This document shows positions 14,259-23,170 of a stretch of DNA of 47,431 nucleotides, piece after piece. The stretch comes from Alphaproteobacteria bacterium (GTDB lineage Bacteria > Pseudomonadota > Gammaproteobacteria > JAGOUN01). Location of the stretch: NCBI GenBank assembly GCA_021151585.1, contig JAGKWX010000015.1:1-47431 (forward strand), given 5' to 3'. Position numbers and translations under genes: made by a program. Position 1 is the first letter of the stretch, and each line of letters starts with the position of its first letter. A model generated the notes under the pieces. It did not search any database. It saw nothing but the letters and a program-made list of their open reading frames with translations, and was not told the origin of the DNA.

Positions 14259-15074
14259 TTAAATAATCTCCCATTGCGCGCTTAAAGAGAGCCCAAGGTA
14301 AGGCAAAATACTGTTTTCTAGCATTTCTCGCAATTTCCAGGGCGGATTAATCAACCCCATGCCACACCCCATTAAATTACTACTAATCTCTTGATTTTTA
14401 ATGAAAAAATCAACGAAAAATAGTTCCGATGTACGAGACTTTAGGTTTCTTTGGAATTTTTCAACGGCTTTTTTATCTTTAATCGGGTACCAAATCAAAA
14501 ACTGGCCCATGCGCCAGCGCTTTAATGCCTCGGCTACAGCCGCTTCGATCAAGGTAAACTCATTCCTCTTTTCAAACGGCGGATCAATCATCACTACGCC
14601 ACGCGGCGTTTTGGGTGGCAGAAAAGCCTTCATGGCAGCATAAGCATCGATACAATGACTGGAAACGCGCCGCATATTTTGTCGCAGATAAGCAAATTCC
14701 TCCGGATGCAACTCACACAAAATCATTTTATCCTGCTCACGCATCAATGATTCAGCAATCCTGGGTGAACCGGGATAAATCATATTGTGTTGCACAGAGG
14801 TAAAACCTAACCCAACGACATCAATATAATGCTGTATTTGCTCAGGCGCTGGGTGAGTTGTTGCATAACTCAATAAAGCTTGAATACCAAATTGATATTC
14901 TTTTAATTTTTGCGTATCGCTACTATTTAAATAATAAAGACCTCGACCAGCATGCGTGTCTAAATAAGTGAGCGGCGTGGCCTTTTGTTGTAATTTTTCT
15001 AATACACATGACAAAATGACATGCTTAAATACATCAGCAAAATTACCTGCATGAAAATGATGACGATAATTCAT
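14259..15074 (-). CDS. rlmJ: 23S rRNA (adenine(2030)-N6)-methyltransferase RlmJ
   Basis: A 271-residue SAM-dependent methyltransferase. The N-terminus NYRHHFHAGNFADVFKHVIL is diagnostic of RlmJ, followed by YLDTHAGRGLY (SAM site) and the catalytic motif DPPFE near residues 165-169, which flips out and methylates adenine N6. It starts two bases after the stop of the DprE2-like gene, so it is probably cotranscribed with that cassette, although functionally unrelated. Confidence 0.95.
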   Translation of the reverse strand: MNYRHHFHAGNFADVFKHVILSCVLEKLQQKATPLTYLDTHAGRGLYYLNSSDTQKLKEYQFGIQALLSYATTHPAPEQIQHYIDVVGLGFTSVQHNMIYPGSPRIAESLMREQDKMILCELHPEEFAYLRQNMRRVSSHCIDAYAAMKAFLPPKTPRGVVMIDPPFEKRNEFTLIEAAVAEALKRWRMGQFLIWYPIKDKKAVEKFQRNLKSRTSELFFVDFFIKNQEISSNLMGCGMGLINPPWKLREMLENSILPYLGLSLSAQWEII

Positions 15075-15076
15075 AT

Positions 15077-15817
15077 TTATAACTTTCCACGTTTGAAAAT
15101 AAATTCAGGGATACTTTTGATAATTAACATAATATAACGCCAGAAAAATGGTGTATATAAGATATCTTTCTTTTTATCAATCGCTTTTATAATATCTTTT
15201 GCCACATCTTTTGGCTGTGCCCACAAAGCACCCTTGTTCATATGAGCAACCATAGGCGTATCGACAAAACCAGGCTTAATATCCAATACATTGACATTTG
15301 CAAAAAATAATCGATTGCGCAAGCCTTGTAAGAAAACAGAGATTGTCGCTTTTGCTGCGCCATAAATATAATTAGATTGACGCCCTCGATCACCTGCGAC
15401 ACTACTAATGACAGCAATTGTTCCTTGTTTTTGGATTTCAAACTGATTAGCCAAAAGCGTTAATAAAGAAATCACGCTGAGTGCATTGGTATTAAAGTTT
15501 TTCAAGGTTGCGCCTACATCTTGTTCTAAGATTTTTTGATCAACTAAGGCGCCATGAGCAAGCAAAACTATATCAATCGTTTTTAAGCGGTCTATTACTT
15601 TATCAATAACCTGTTGATGCTCAGAAAAATGATCGACATCTAAGGTATTAACAATAACATCACTAGCGCCACGCACCCTCAAATCTTGGGCTATCGATGT
15701 TAAACGTTGCTCATTTCGAGCCAATAAATATAAAACATTACCTCGGTCAGCATATTGACGAGCAACGGCTTCAGCGATTGCTGATGTTGCGCCGATAATT
15801 AAAATATTTTTCGCCAT
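15077..15817 (-). CDS. DprE2-like short-chain dehydrogenase
   Basis: A 246-residue SDR. NAD(P)-binding GATSAIAEAVA is at residues 8-18, catalytic Ser in ISSVAG and YxxxK in YIYGAAK. The stretch SSVAGDRGRQSNYIYGAAKA closely follows mycobacterial DprE2, which reduces the 2-keto sugar made by DprE1 to give decaprenylphospho-D-arabinofuranose. The C-terminus is hydrophobic and basic (FFWRYIMLIIKSIPEFIFKR), which could hold it at the membrane. It begins one base after the DprE1-like stop codon, with AGGA as ribosome site. Pathway assignment rests on the partner genes; substrate is inferred. Confidence 0.85.
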   Translation of the reverse strand: MAKNILIIGATSAIAEAVARQYADRGNVLYLLARNEQRLTSIAQDLRVRGASDVIVNTLDVDHFSEHQQVIDKVIDRLKTIDIVLLAHGALVDQKILEQDVGATLKNFNTNALSVISLLTLLANQFEIQKQGTIAVISSVAGDRGRQSNYIYGAAKATISVFLQGLRNRLFFANVNVLDIKPGFVDTPMVAHMNKGALWAQPKDVAKDIIKAIDKKKDILYTPFFWRYIMLIIKSIPEFIFKRGKL

Positions 15818-15818
15818 G

Positions 15819-17126
15819 TTATAATCCTAATCGTTGTGATTGAAGTGAATGAAATTTTTTATCCGACCCATATTGTGCGCGAATGTTGGCAAACTCTTGC
15901 CAGCGAGCATAGGTTTGTTTAAACATGTTTTCTGGCAACCGCACATCTTTTGTAAGATAAATCCTGCCGCCATAACTAGCAACAATTTTATCTAAGCTAT
16001 CCAGCAATTGAAACAATCCTGACTCCATCTTAAAATCCAAGGCTAAAGAATAACCTTCCATAGGAAAAGATAATGGATTTTCGTTGGCCGGTCCACAGGC
16101 TTTTAATACAGATAAAAACGATCCGCGACGTGACTCAGTAATTTTTTCTAATATTTCAGTCATTCCCGTCAACCCAGACGACTTAGGCAAAACAAATTGA
16201 TATTGCGTAAAGCCATTTTTTCCATACAAACGATTCCAATGATTCAAGCCATCTAAGGGATAAAAAAACTTATCATAATGCACTCGATGCGAGACTTCGT
16301 TCTGTCTTTGTTTGTGATAATACAGAGCATTAAAAGCAGAAATGGAATATTGATTCAATAGCCAAGCAGGCATGGTGCAAGGGATCGTTATTTTCTTATT
16401 CTTACTCGGCAGCAATGTGCCCTCTTGCGCGTGCTCCCCCAACATAAACAAAGACCTACCCAGCGAATTACCTGTCGCCAAACAATCTACCCATGCAACA
16501 GAGTATGTCGCTGTTTTGTATTGTTCGAATAATTCAAAAAGCTGCGAAAGATTTTCAGCTTTTATAATAGTTTCATCAATAAACGCACTGTCAATTTTCT
16601 TTAATTTAAAGGTTGCAGTGAGAATAACCCCTGTTAAACCCATACCACCACATGTTGCATAAAACAATTCAGCATGCGCTTCGCGAGAACATTCTATAAC
16701 TGATCCATCTGCGAGCATTAACTGAAAAGACACAAGATACTCTGAAAAACATCCATGGAGATGATGATTTTTACCATGGACATCACTCGCAATTGCGCCA
16801 CCCACGGTAACAAATTTTGTCCCTGGCGTAACCGGCAAAAACCAACCTTTGGGTACAAATACGTCTAAAACATCTGATAGACTCACCCCGGCTTCACAGC
16901 GCACAACACCTTCAGTATCATCAAAGTGAATAAAATGATCCATAGAACGCAAGCATAAAACATGTTGTGCCAATGCACTATCACCATAACTACGCCCCAA
17001 GCCGCGCGGAATTAATGTATCGGCGAGTCGCATAGCATCTCGAATCATAGCAAGGTCTGAGGCATAACAGAATCGCGAAGTGACTAAAGGATAGCGGCCC
17101 CAACTTGATAACATCCTAGTATTCAT
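15819..17126 (-). CDS. DprE1-like FAD-dependent oxidoreductase
   Basis: A 435-residue FAD-binding oxidase of the VAO family. Motifs shared with mycobacterial DprE1 (oxidises decaprenylphospho-ribose at C2): GLGRSYGD (42-49), PGTKFVTVGGAIASDVHGKNHH (101-122), GGMGLTGVI, FYPLDGLNHWNRLYG and the lysine in LTKDVR (Lys393, equivalent to Lys418). At the position of mycobacterial Cys387, the target of benzothiazinones, this protein has Ala362 (GYSLALDF). Start overlaps the end of the upstream membrane-protein gene by 11 bases and is preceded by AGGA. With the adjacent SDR and the UbiA-type transferase it forms a polyprenyl-phospho-arabinose pathway. Confidence 0.88.
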   Translation of the reverse strand: MNTRMLSSWGRYPLVTSRFCYASDLAMIRDAMRLADTLIPRGLGRSYGDSALAQHVLCLRSMDHFIHFDDTEGVVRCEAGVSLSDVLDVFVPKGWFLPVTPGTKFVTVGGAIASDVHGKNHHLHGCFSEYLVSFQLMLADGSVIECSREAHAELFYATCGGMGLTGVILTATFKLKKIDSAFIDETIIKAENLSQLFELFEQYKTATYSVAWVDCLATGNSLGRSLFMLGEHAQEGTLLPSKNKKITIPCTMPAWLLNQYSISAFNALYYHKQRQNEVSHRVHYDKFFYPLDGLNHWNRLYGKNGFTQYQFVLPKSSGLTGMTEILEKITESRRGSFLSVLKACGPANENPLSFPMEGYSLALDFKMESGLFQLLDSLDKIVASYGGRIYLTKDVRLPENMFKQTYARWQEFANIRAQYGSDKKFHSLQSQRLGL

Positions 17127-18582
17127 TGCTTTTATTCCTGCATAAATTTAATGGGTCCTGTGAAGATGTTGCCACTATAAAATCGGATTGGTTAAGTTGA
17201 CATTGCACAGTAAAATTGGCTTTTGCAAGCAATGCTTGTGTATTCTCGCTATCGACTGCCTGTGGTAAAAATATCAGTGCTTGCATTTTTTTCACCGTAT
17301 CTACATGAAAATTAAAATTTTTCCTATTCAATTTATCGATCTCAAGAGATGCAACAGCAGTATCAACAACAATTTGCCCATCTTGGACTTGATCCCACAG
17401 TATATGATCTAAGCTCGTCTGATTTATATACATATGTTTTACCCAACTCACTCCGAAGGATGACCATATAAAATATAAAGGGTTCCACCATCCGGAATAA
17501 AAAACTAAAGATATGACGAGCACAGCATGCGCAAGATACTTGAATGATAGAGCGTAAAAAGCATTTGCAACTGCTGGCCACAACATCGCTATTAATACAG
17601 GATAGGCATAATAAATTGCTAACGTTCCCGCTAAATCAGAAAGGGCAAAAAATGAAAATATCATCCAAGGCAAAGCTGATAAAATTCCTAATACTAAAAA
17701 TAAATTATGCCGCACATAAGCCAGACATAAAATGACAATCATAGGCAGCCAAATATAAGCGCGCTCAAAGAAATAAATATGCGCTCTCTGCTTTAACAAA
17801 GCCCAAGTAACATGGTGCCATGTCGGAACCCCCAAATAAATTCTTGACAGAGCATTGTGCCCACAAAAACATCTTTGCAGTGCAATAACAATCAGTGCAT
17901 AAGCAAGACAAAAAAGAGATAACTTTAAAAAAAACATATAATTAATCTGAATAACAGGGGGTTTTCGTGTGAAATAACCATACACTGCCAATAAAAAAAA
18001 CAAACCAAAATAATGTAATCCAGCATCTTCCCTGACTAACAAACCGAACAAGAGCATCACAATGCTCAGGAGTATTTTCCCACGAACAAAAAACACAAAA
18101 AACCAGAGTAAAAATATGCAAATTAAAATTTCAAAATGAGGAAAGCTTATAATTGACAGTGAAATACCATTAAATAACAGCAATAATGCAAAAATAAATG
18201 CTGACACGAATCTAGGTTTTATCAGTGGTGTTGCCGAGAACAGTAATAAGTAATATCCTGCTAACGAAAAAAAACCAAACCACATTCCATTAATGACACT
18301 AAAAAAAATAACAGCATGCGCATGAAAACCCATGGCGCACAACAACTGATATATCGCTGTATACAGGTAAAGAATCGGGGATATGTGTATATCAAAATAT
18401 GAACCATATAAAATAGGTGGGTTTTTTGGTGGGAAAAAGGTCGAATGTGTAAAAATATAAGCAAACCAACCGCTGTCAAATACAAAACCACCTACAACAT
18501 AAAAATGATTTAGCGTGTAATTTGTTACCAAAAACATCGGTATCACAAAACTTAAAATCGCAAAATATCGTGTTGTATTCAT
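17116..18582 (-). CDS. Polytopic membrane protein, DUF2079/GT-C glycosyltransferase-like
   Basis: About 488 residues with roughly 10-12 hydrophobic helices up to about residue 385, then a soluble C-terminal domain of about 100 residues. VFDSGWFAYIF after the first helix and LLVREDAGLHYFG in the middle match the FDxGxF and (K/R)EDAGL pattern of DUF2079 proteins, predicted GT-C transferases that use lipid-phosphate sugars. As first gene of an operon with the DprE1- and DprE2-like enzymes it is a natural candidate for the arabinosyl transferase, though a flippase or another sugar is possible. ATG 18582 is chosen over GTG 18588. The divergent UbiA gene starts 49 bases away. Confidence 0.72.
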   Translation of the reverse strand: MNTTRYFAILSFVIPMFLVTNYTLNHFYVVGGFVFDSGWFAYIFTHSTFFPPKNPPILYGSYFDIHISPILYLYTAIYQLLCAMGFHAHAVIFFSVINGMWFGFFSLAGYYLLLFSATPLIKPRFVSAFIFALLLLFNGISLSIISFPHFEILICIFLLWFFVFFVRGKILLSIVMLLFGLLVREDAGLHYFGLFFLLAVYGYFTRKPPVIQINYMFFLKLSLFCLAYALIVIALQRCFCGHNALSRIYLGVPTWHHVTWALLKQRAHIYFFERAYIWLPMIVILCLAYVRHNLFLVLGILSALPWMIFSFFALSDLAGTLAIYYAYPVLIAMLWPAVANAFYALSFKYLAHAVLVISLVFYSGWWNPLYFIWSSFGVSWVKHMYINQTSLDHILWDQVQDGQIVVDTAVASLEIDKLNRKNFNFHVDTVKKMQALIFLPQAVDSENTQALLAKANFTVQCQLNQSDFIVATSSQDPLNLCRNKSNEY

Positions 18583-18631
18583 CAGCACAAACCGTTAATC
18601 TCAAAGCAATAAAATCTTGTGGAACTTTAGC

Positions 18632-19492
18632 ATGACAACGAATAAGAATACATCGCTTTTTTTCGGCTTAATTCGCTTAATCCGACCCAAACAATGGATT
18701 AAAAATGCTTTCGTTTTCGCACCCCTGTTGTTTATCGGGGGATTAATTGATCAAGCCGCCATAATCAAAACCTGTATCGCTGCAGCCTTATTTTGTATTG
18801 CATCTTCCGCTGTTTATATTGTGAACGACATTCATGACATAGAACATGACCGACAACACCCCACAAAAGTAAAAAAACGCCCGCTAGCATCTGGTCAGGT
18901 CTCCATAAAATATGCCATGGCTTTGCTGTTTGGTTTATATACCATTTTACTATTTGGATATTTCACACAACCCAAGGTTATTTTGGTGATTGCTGCCTAC
19001 TTAGCATTAAATTTTGCCTATACTTTCGTGCTAAAACACAAACCAGTTATTGATATTTTTTGTATTGCAATTGGTTTTGTGTTACGAGTCTATGCTGGCG
19101 CGATGGCCCTGGTGGTCCCTGTGTCATCGTGGATGTTTGTAACGACACTGTGTCTTGCACTATATTTAGCAGCCATTAAACGTCGTCAAGAATTGCTAAA
19201 AAGCGGCTCTGAAGGCCGAAGAGTATTAGCTCATTACTCTATCGCTTTAGTGGATCGTTACGCACAAACCGCAGCCATAGGCTGTTTATTGTTTTATAGC
19301 CTTTTTGTAATGTCAGCACATCCTGCTATGGTTATTACTATCCCATTCGTGTTGTACGGTATATTTCGTTATTGGTTTATCGTTGAAACGCTGGATGGAG
19401 GAGAATCCCCAACCGATGCCCTATTTTCAGACTGGCAACTAATGTTAACTTGTTGTGCTTGGGTAGGCGTTTGTGTATGGGCGCTTAAGTAA
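18632..19492 (+). CDS. UbiA-family polyprenyl-phosphate phosphoribosyltransferase-like enzyme
   Basis: A 286-residue integral membrane prenyltransferase with about eight helices. The first motif NDIHDIEHDRQHPTK (65-79) followed by KKRPLASG matches decaprenyl-phosphate 5-phosphoribosyltransferase (Rv3806c type) rather than UbiA proper or heme O synthase. It would join PRPP to polyprenyl phosphate, supplying the DprE1/DprE2 pair encoded divergently next door. TTG 18617 opens the frame, but ATG 18632 has GTGGA upstream and matches family length. The phosphatase that removes the 5-phosphate is not seen in the window. Confidence 0.85.
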   Translation: MTTNKNTSLFFGLIRLIRPKQWIKNAFVFAPLLFIGGLIDQAAIIKTCIAAALFCIASSAVYIVNDIHDIEHDRQHPTKVKKRPLASGQVSIKYAMALLFGLYTILLFGYFTQPKVILVIAAYLALNFAYTFVLKHKPVIDIFCIAIGFVLRVYAGAMALVVPVSSWMFVTTLCLALYLAAIKRRQELLKSGSEGRRVLAHYSIALVDRYAQTAAIGCLLFYSLFVMSAHPAMVITIPFVLYGIFRYWFIVETLDGGESPTDALFSDWQLMLTCCAWVGVCVWALK

Positions 19493-19516
19493 AATCACCA
19501 AAAAAAATAAACTATT

Positions 19517-19587
19517 GTCATGCCAGAGCAGGCTGGGGCGACAAATGATTAATATAAACTGACACCGAACTCCAGCTTTCGCTGGAG
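19517..19587. repeat. Dispersed palindromic repeat, double copy
   Basis: Two adjacent hairpins: GTCATGCCAG...CTGGGGCGAC (19517-19542) and a perfect CTCCAGC-TTTC-GCTGGAG (19570-19587) followed by TGACGG. The second is the classic form of the CCAGC-TTTC-GCTGG-GTGACG intergenic repeat. It lies downstream of both the UbiA-type gene and, on the other strand, the csp gene, so it may act as a transcript end. Confidence 0.65.
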
Positions 19588-19624
19588 TGACGGATCAATT
19601 CAAGATATCAACTAAAGATATTCT

Positions 19625-19828
19625 TTAAATCGCTACAACATTATTTGCAAATTCACCACGATCGCCTTTTTCAACTTCGTACTGAACTCGCTGACCTTCG
19701 ATCAATTCTTTATAACCATCGGCCTGGATTTTAGAATAGTGAACAAAAACTTCTGGACCGCCATTATCAGGAGTGATAAATCCGTAACCCTTCACTTTAT
19801 TAAAACGTTTTACAATACCAGTTTGCAT
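19625..19828 (-). CDS. Cold-shock domain protein (CspA family)
   Basis: A 67-residue single cold-shock domain. RNP1 is KGYGFIT (13-19) and RNP2 is VFVHY (27-31), the aromatic face that binds single-stranded RNA/DNA. It lies 21 bases downstream of dbpA on the same strand with a strong AGAGAGGAAG ribosome site, so it is very probably cotranscribed with that RNA helicase gene. Paralogues of this family differ in being cold-induced or constitutive; which this is cannot be told. Confidence 0.96.
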   Translation of the reverse strand: MQTGIVKRFNKVKGYGFITPDNGGPEVFVHYSKIQADGYKELIEGQRVQYEVEKGDRGEFANNVVAI

Positions 19829-19849
19829 AACAACTTCCTCTCTTATTTA

Positions 19850-21235
19850 CTAAATCAATTTCCTAACTCGAACCTTGCGCCCTTTCAAACGACCGCCATC
19901 AAAATGATCAAAAGCTTGATCAACACAGCTCTCGTGTATCGCAACATAAGAATACAACGGACCAATGTCAATTCTACCTATTGTTTCACCCGATAATCCA
20001 GCATCTTTTGTCAATGAGCCCAAAATATCTCCAGGACGAATTTTATCTTTACGACCTGCGCTAATATACAAAGTCACCATATCCGGCTTAAATACACGAC
20101 CCCTTGGGTTCAGTGATTTTATTTCGCCCCAAAAAAGAGATTTTTGCAAGCTTTTTTCAACATATTCAAGACGATTTTCATCTTCTGAGCCAACCAGGCT
20201 AACCGCCAAACCGCGAGCTCCAGCTCGACCAGTACGACCTACACGATGAATATGCATATGACGATTAGCAGCCAACTCATAATTAATCACTAATGGCAGA
20301 CCTTGAATATCTAAACCGCGCGCAGCCACATCTGTCGCCACCAAAATAGAACAACTATTGTTTCTAAAACGAAGTATAGACTGATCTCGCTCTACTTGAT
20401 CCATATCACCATTTAAAGGCAAAGCACTAAAACCCATGCGACGCAGTTGGTAGCTTAATTGCACTGTTTGTTCTTTAAGATTACAAAATATCAAGGCTAA
20501 CTGAGGCTGATGGTGCAACAACAAAGCTTTAATCAACTCAGATTTTTCTTCGCTTTCCTTAACTCTATAAAAAATCTGCTCAATATCTTCATGAGCCTCG
20601 ACCGAATCTTCAACAGTAATACTACATGGATCCAACATGAATTTAGTGGCCAAATGCTTTACACCAGGTGGGTAGGTTGCCGAAAAAAGCAAGGTTTGGC
20701 AGCGTAATGGGCAATACGTAAAAATATCGCTGATATCATCACAAAAACCCATATCCAACATGCGATCGGCTTCGTCTAAAACAAGCACTTGTAATTGATC
20801 TAAAATTAGCGTCTCTTCTTCTAAATGTTTTTTAATCCTGCCCGGCGTCCCCACAACAATATGGGCGCCATGTCGCAAGGTATCGTACTGTGATCGGATG
20901 GGAATTCCGCCTGACAAGTTAAGTATCCGTATATTATGCATTTGTCGCGCTAATTGTCGCAACACTTGGACTATCTGATCCGCTAATTCACGCGTAGGGC
21001 ATAAGATCATCGCTTGAATAGAGATCTTTTCTACTTGCAAACGATTTAATATTGCTAATCCAAAACTTACCGTTTTGCCACTGCCGGTTTTGGCTTGTAC
21101 AATGACGTCTTGCCCAGTCAATATGACAGGCAAGCTCTGTGCTTGGACAGGGGTCATAGAATTAAAATTCAAAGAAAGCAGGTTTGCTAATAAATTTTCA
21201 TGCAAGGCTAATATAGCAAACGATTGCGTAGTCAT
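19850..21235 (-). CDS. dbpA: ATP-dependent RNA helicase DbpA
   Basis: A 461-residue DEAD-box helicase for late 50S assembly. Motifs in order: Q motif and TPVQAQSLP, AKTGSGKT (Walker A), PTRELADQI, TPGRI, DEAD, SAT, RGLDIQG, HRVGRTGRAG. The C-terminal domain with SLTKDAGLSGETIGRIDIGPLY fits the DbpA RNA-binding domain that targets hairpin 92 of 23S rRNA. ATG 21235 matches the E. coli N-terminus and overlaps the corA stop (TAATG), while GTG 21253 and ATG 21244 are alternatives. Followed closely by the csp gene. Confidence 0.95.
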   Translation of the reverse strand: MTTQSFAILALHENLLANLLSLNFNSMTPVQAQSLPVILTGQDVIVQAKTGSGKTVSFGLAILNRLQVEKISIQAMILCPTRELADQIVQVLRQLARQMHNIRILNLSGGIPIRSQYDTLRHGAHIVVGTPGRIKKHLEEETLILDQLQVLVLDEADRMLDMGFCDDISDIFTYCPLRCQTLLFSATYPPGVKHLATKFMLDPCSITVEDSVEAHEDIEQIFYRVKESEEKSELIKALLLHHQPQLALIFCNLKEQTVQLSYQLRRMGFSALPLNGDMDQVERDQSILRFRNNSCSILVATDVAARGLDIQGLPLVINYELAANRHMHIHRVGRTGRAGARGLAVSLVGSEDENRLEYVEKSLQKSLFWGEIKSLNPRGRVFKPDMVTLYISAGRKDKIRPGDILGSLTKDAGLSGETIGRIDIGPLYSYVAIHESCVDQAFDHFDGGRLKGRKVRVRKLI

Positions 21236-22209
21236 TACATCCATTTTTTCCACTTAAAAAATTGATAGGGGATAAAAGCAGAAAGCACCATTAGGACCAC
21301 TGCCATAGGAAAGCCATAATGCCATTCCAATTCTGGCATATAATGGAAATTCATGCCATAGATACTAGCAACAACCGTAGGTGGTAAAAATATAACCGCT
21401 GCCACTGAAAGAATTTTGATAATATTTGTCTGAGTAATATTGATCATACCCAAAGTCGCATTGAGCAAAAAACTAATTTGATTAGATAAGAAGCCAATAT
21501 GATCACTTAATGCTTGAATATCCATCACTAAAGTAACAAGATGCTGATCATCGCCAAGATCCAATAACTGCTTATGATGCTGTTTAAAATAAGACGCCAA
21601 ACGATTAAACGCTATTAAACTTTCACGCACTTTTGCAGTCATATCACCATTAGAACCTATAGCCTGTAGAGCATCCCGAAAGTCAATCTTTGTTGCTGAT
21701 GTTGCTGGGTTTCGGAAAATTGTTTGCGAATGCTCATCAAGAGAACCACCAATACGCTCTGCCGTGTCTGCAATTCTGTCAACAGCTGCTTCCAATAGCG
21801 CAATAAACAGCTTACATGGACTATTGAGATTGATCTCACTCTTACACGCTTGCGTGATGAAAAAATGAAAAGTTTGCATCTCAGAATAACGCAGCGTTAC
21901 CAATTGATGTTGGGTTAAAATAAAACTAACCGCATCAAGAATAGATTTTTTGGATTCTGAGTGAGTCAGCATAGGCGCTGTCATGTATAATATACCCGCC
22001 TCCTTATAAAGACGACTAGAAATCTCAATTTCTTGCATATCATCTCGGGTTGGAATATTGATATCTACGATAGATTCAACTAAACATTCTTCTTCAACTG
22101 TAGGAGCTAATAAATCAATCCACAGAGCTTGCTTTAATAAATCTGCATTATGCGCGTCGATAGCATAAAACACCAAAGCGTCCAATTCAAAAAAATAAGC
22201 GTGAATCAT
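21235..22209 (-). CDS. corA: CorA-family magnesium/cobalt transporter
   Basis: A 324-residue protein: a long soluble N-terminal domain to about residue 262, then two membrane helices with the signature YGMNF at the end of the first, the selectivity filter of CorA pentamers. Length is usual. The last codons share the TAATG junction with dbpA, so the three genes corA-dbpA-csp probably form one transcription unit. Confidence 0.95.
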   Translation of the reverse strand: MIHAYFFELDALVFYAIDAHNADLLKQALWIDLLAPTVEEECLVESIVDINIPTRDDMQEIEISSRLYKEAGILYMTAPMLTHSESKKSILDAVSFILTQHQLVTLRYSEMQTFHFFITQACKSEINLNSPCKLFIALLEAAVDRIADTAERIGGSLDEHSQTIFRNPATSATKIDFRDALQAIGSNGDMTAKVRESLIAFNRLASYFKQHHKQLLDLGDDQHLVTLVMDIQALSDHIGFLSNQISFLLNATLGMINITQTNIIKILSVAAVIFLPPTVVASIYGMNFHYMPELEWHYGFPMAVVLMVLSAFIPYQFFKWKKWM

Positions 22210-22279
22210 GTTTTTCTAAATCATAAAAGAATAACAGTATATTTACCGGAAAAGATCGCGGATTACAAGCTTTATACAC

Positions 22280-23101
22280 CTAATCAAGGATTCTCATCGA
22301 CAAATCAATCGCTTTTACATGCTTCGTTACCGCGCCCACAGAAATATAATCAACACCCAACTCTGCATAATCAGAAACATTCTCTAATGTCACATTACCA
22401 GAGATTTCTAGGCGTATATTTTCATGCTTGTTATCGACAGCGATCTTAATGTCTTCCATAGAAAAATTATCTAGCATGATGATGTCGGGCTGGGCATGCA
22501 CAGCCTCATGATACTCAGTCAGGTTTTCGACTTCTACTTCAATTTTTTTGTCACTATGTAATGCGCGCGCCTCTTGTATAGCTCGTGTAATAGAACCACA
22601 AGATGCAATATGATTTTCTTTAATCAAAAACATATCATATAAACCCATGCGATGATTTTCACCACCGCCACACTTTACAGCATATTTTTGTGCCTGGCGA
22701 TAAAGCGGCAATGTTTTGCGGGTATCCAATAGTTTTGTTTTCGTATGCTTAATTCTTTCAACGTACTGCGATACAACTGTTGCTGTGCCAGACAACAATT
22801 GCAAAAAATTTAATGCGGTACGCTCAGCGGTCAAAATGCTACGAGCCCTGCCCGATACTTCAAATAACTTCTGATTAGCGACCACCTTTTCAGCATCTTT
22901 TACTAACCATGTGACTGCTAATGTCGCATCGACTTGTTTCAAGGTTTCATTCACGAATTCAACGCCGCAAATAATAGCAGGTTCGCGAGTGATAACGCTG
23001 GCGGTAACCATAGTATTTTCTTCAATTAATTCAGCAGTAATATCACCCGAGCCAATGTCTTCTTGCAAGGCCTGAAAGACCATAACTTTAATAGTTGTCA
23101 T
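22280..23101 (-). CDS. nadC: Nicotinate-nucleotide pyrophosphorylase (quinolinate phosphoribosyltransferase)
   Basis: A 273-residue enzyme converting quinolinate and PRPP to nicotinate mononucleotide. Motifs: EDIGSGDITAELI near the N-terminus, AERTALNFLQLLSG, DTRKTLPLYR (substrate lysine/arginine), GGGENHRMGLYDMFLIKENH, and the barrel end VDYISVGAVTKHVKAIDLSM. It follows nadA by 69 bases on the same strand, giving the last two steps of de novo NAD synthesis from iminoaspartate. nadB is not in the window. Confidence 0.97.
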   Translation of the reverse strand: MTTIKVMVFQALQEDIGSGDITAELIEENTMVTASVITREPAIICGVEFVNETLKQVDATLAVTWLVKDAEKVVANQKLFEVSGRARSILTAERTALNFLQLLSGTATVVSQYVERIKHTKTKLLDTRKTLPLYRQAQKYAVKCGGGENHRMGLYDMFLIKENHIASCGSITRAIQEARALHSDKKIEVEVENLTEYHEAVHAQPDIIMLDNFSMEDIKIAVDNKHENIRLEISGNVTLENVSDYAELGVDYISVGAVTKHVKAIDLSMRILD

Positions 23102-23170
23102 TATTCACCCAACCTATGCGACCGCCGATAGCCTCTACAGTCAATTCATTCATTATTATCATGCCAATCA

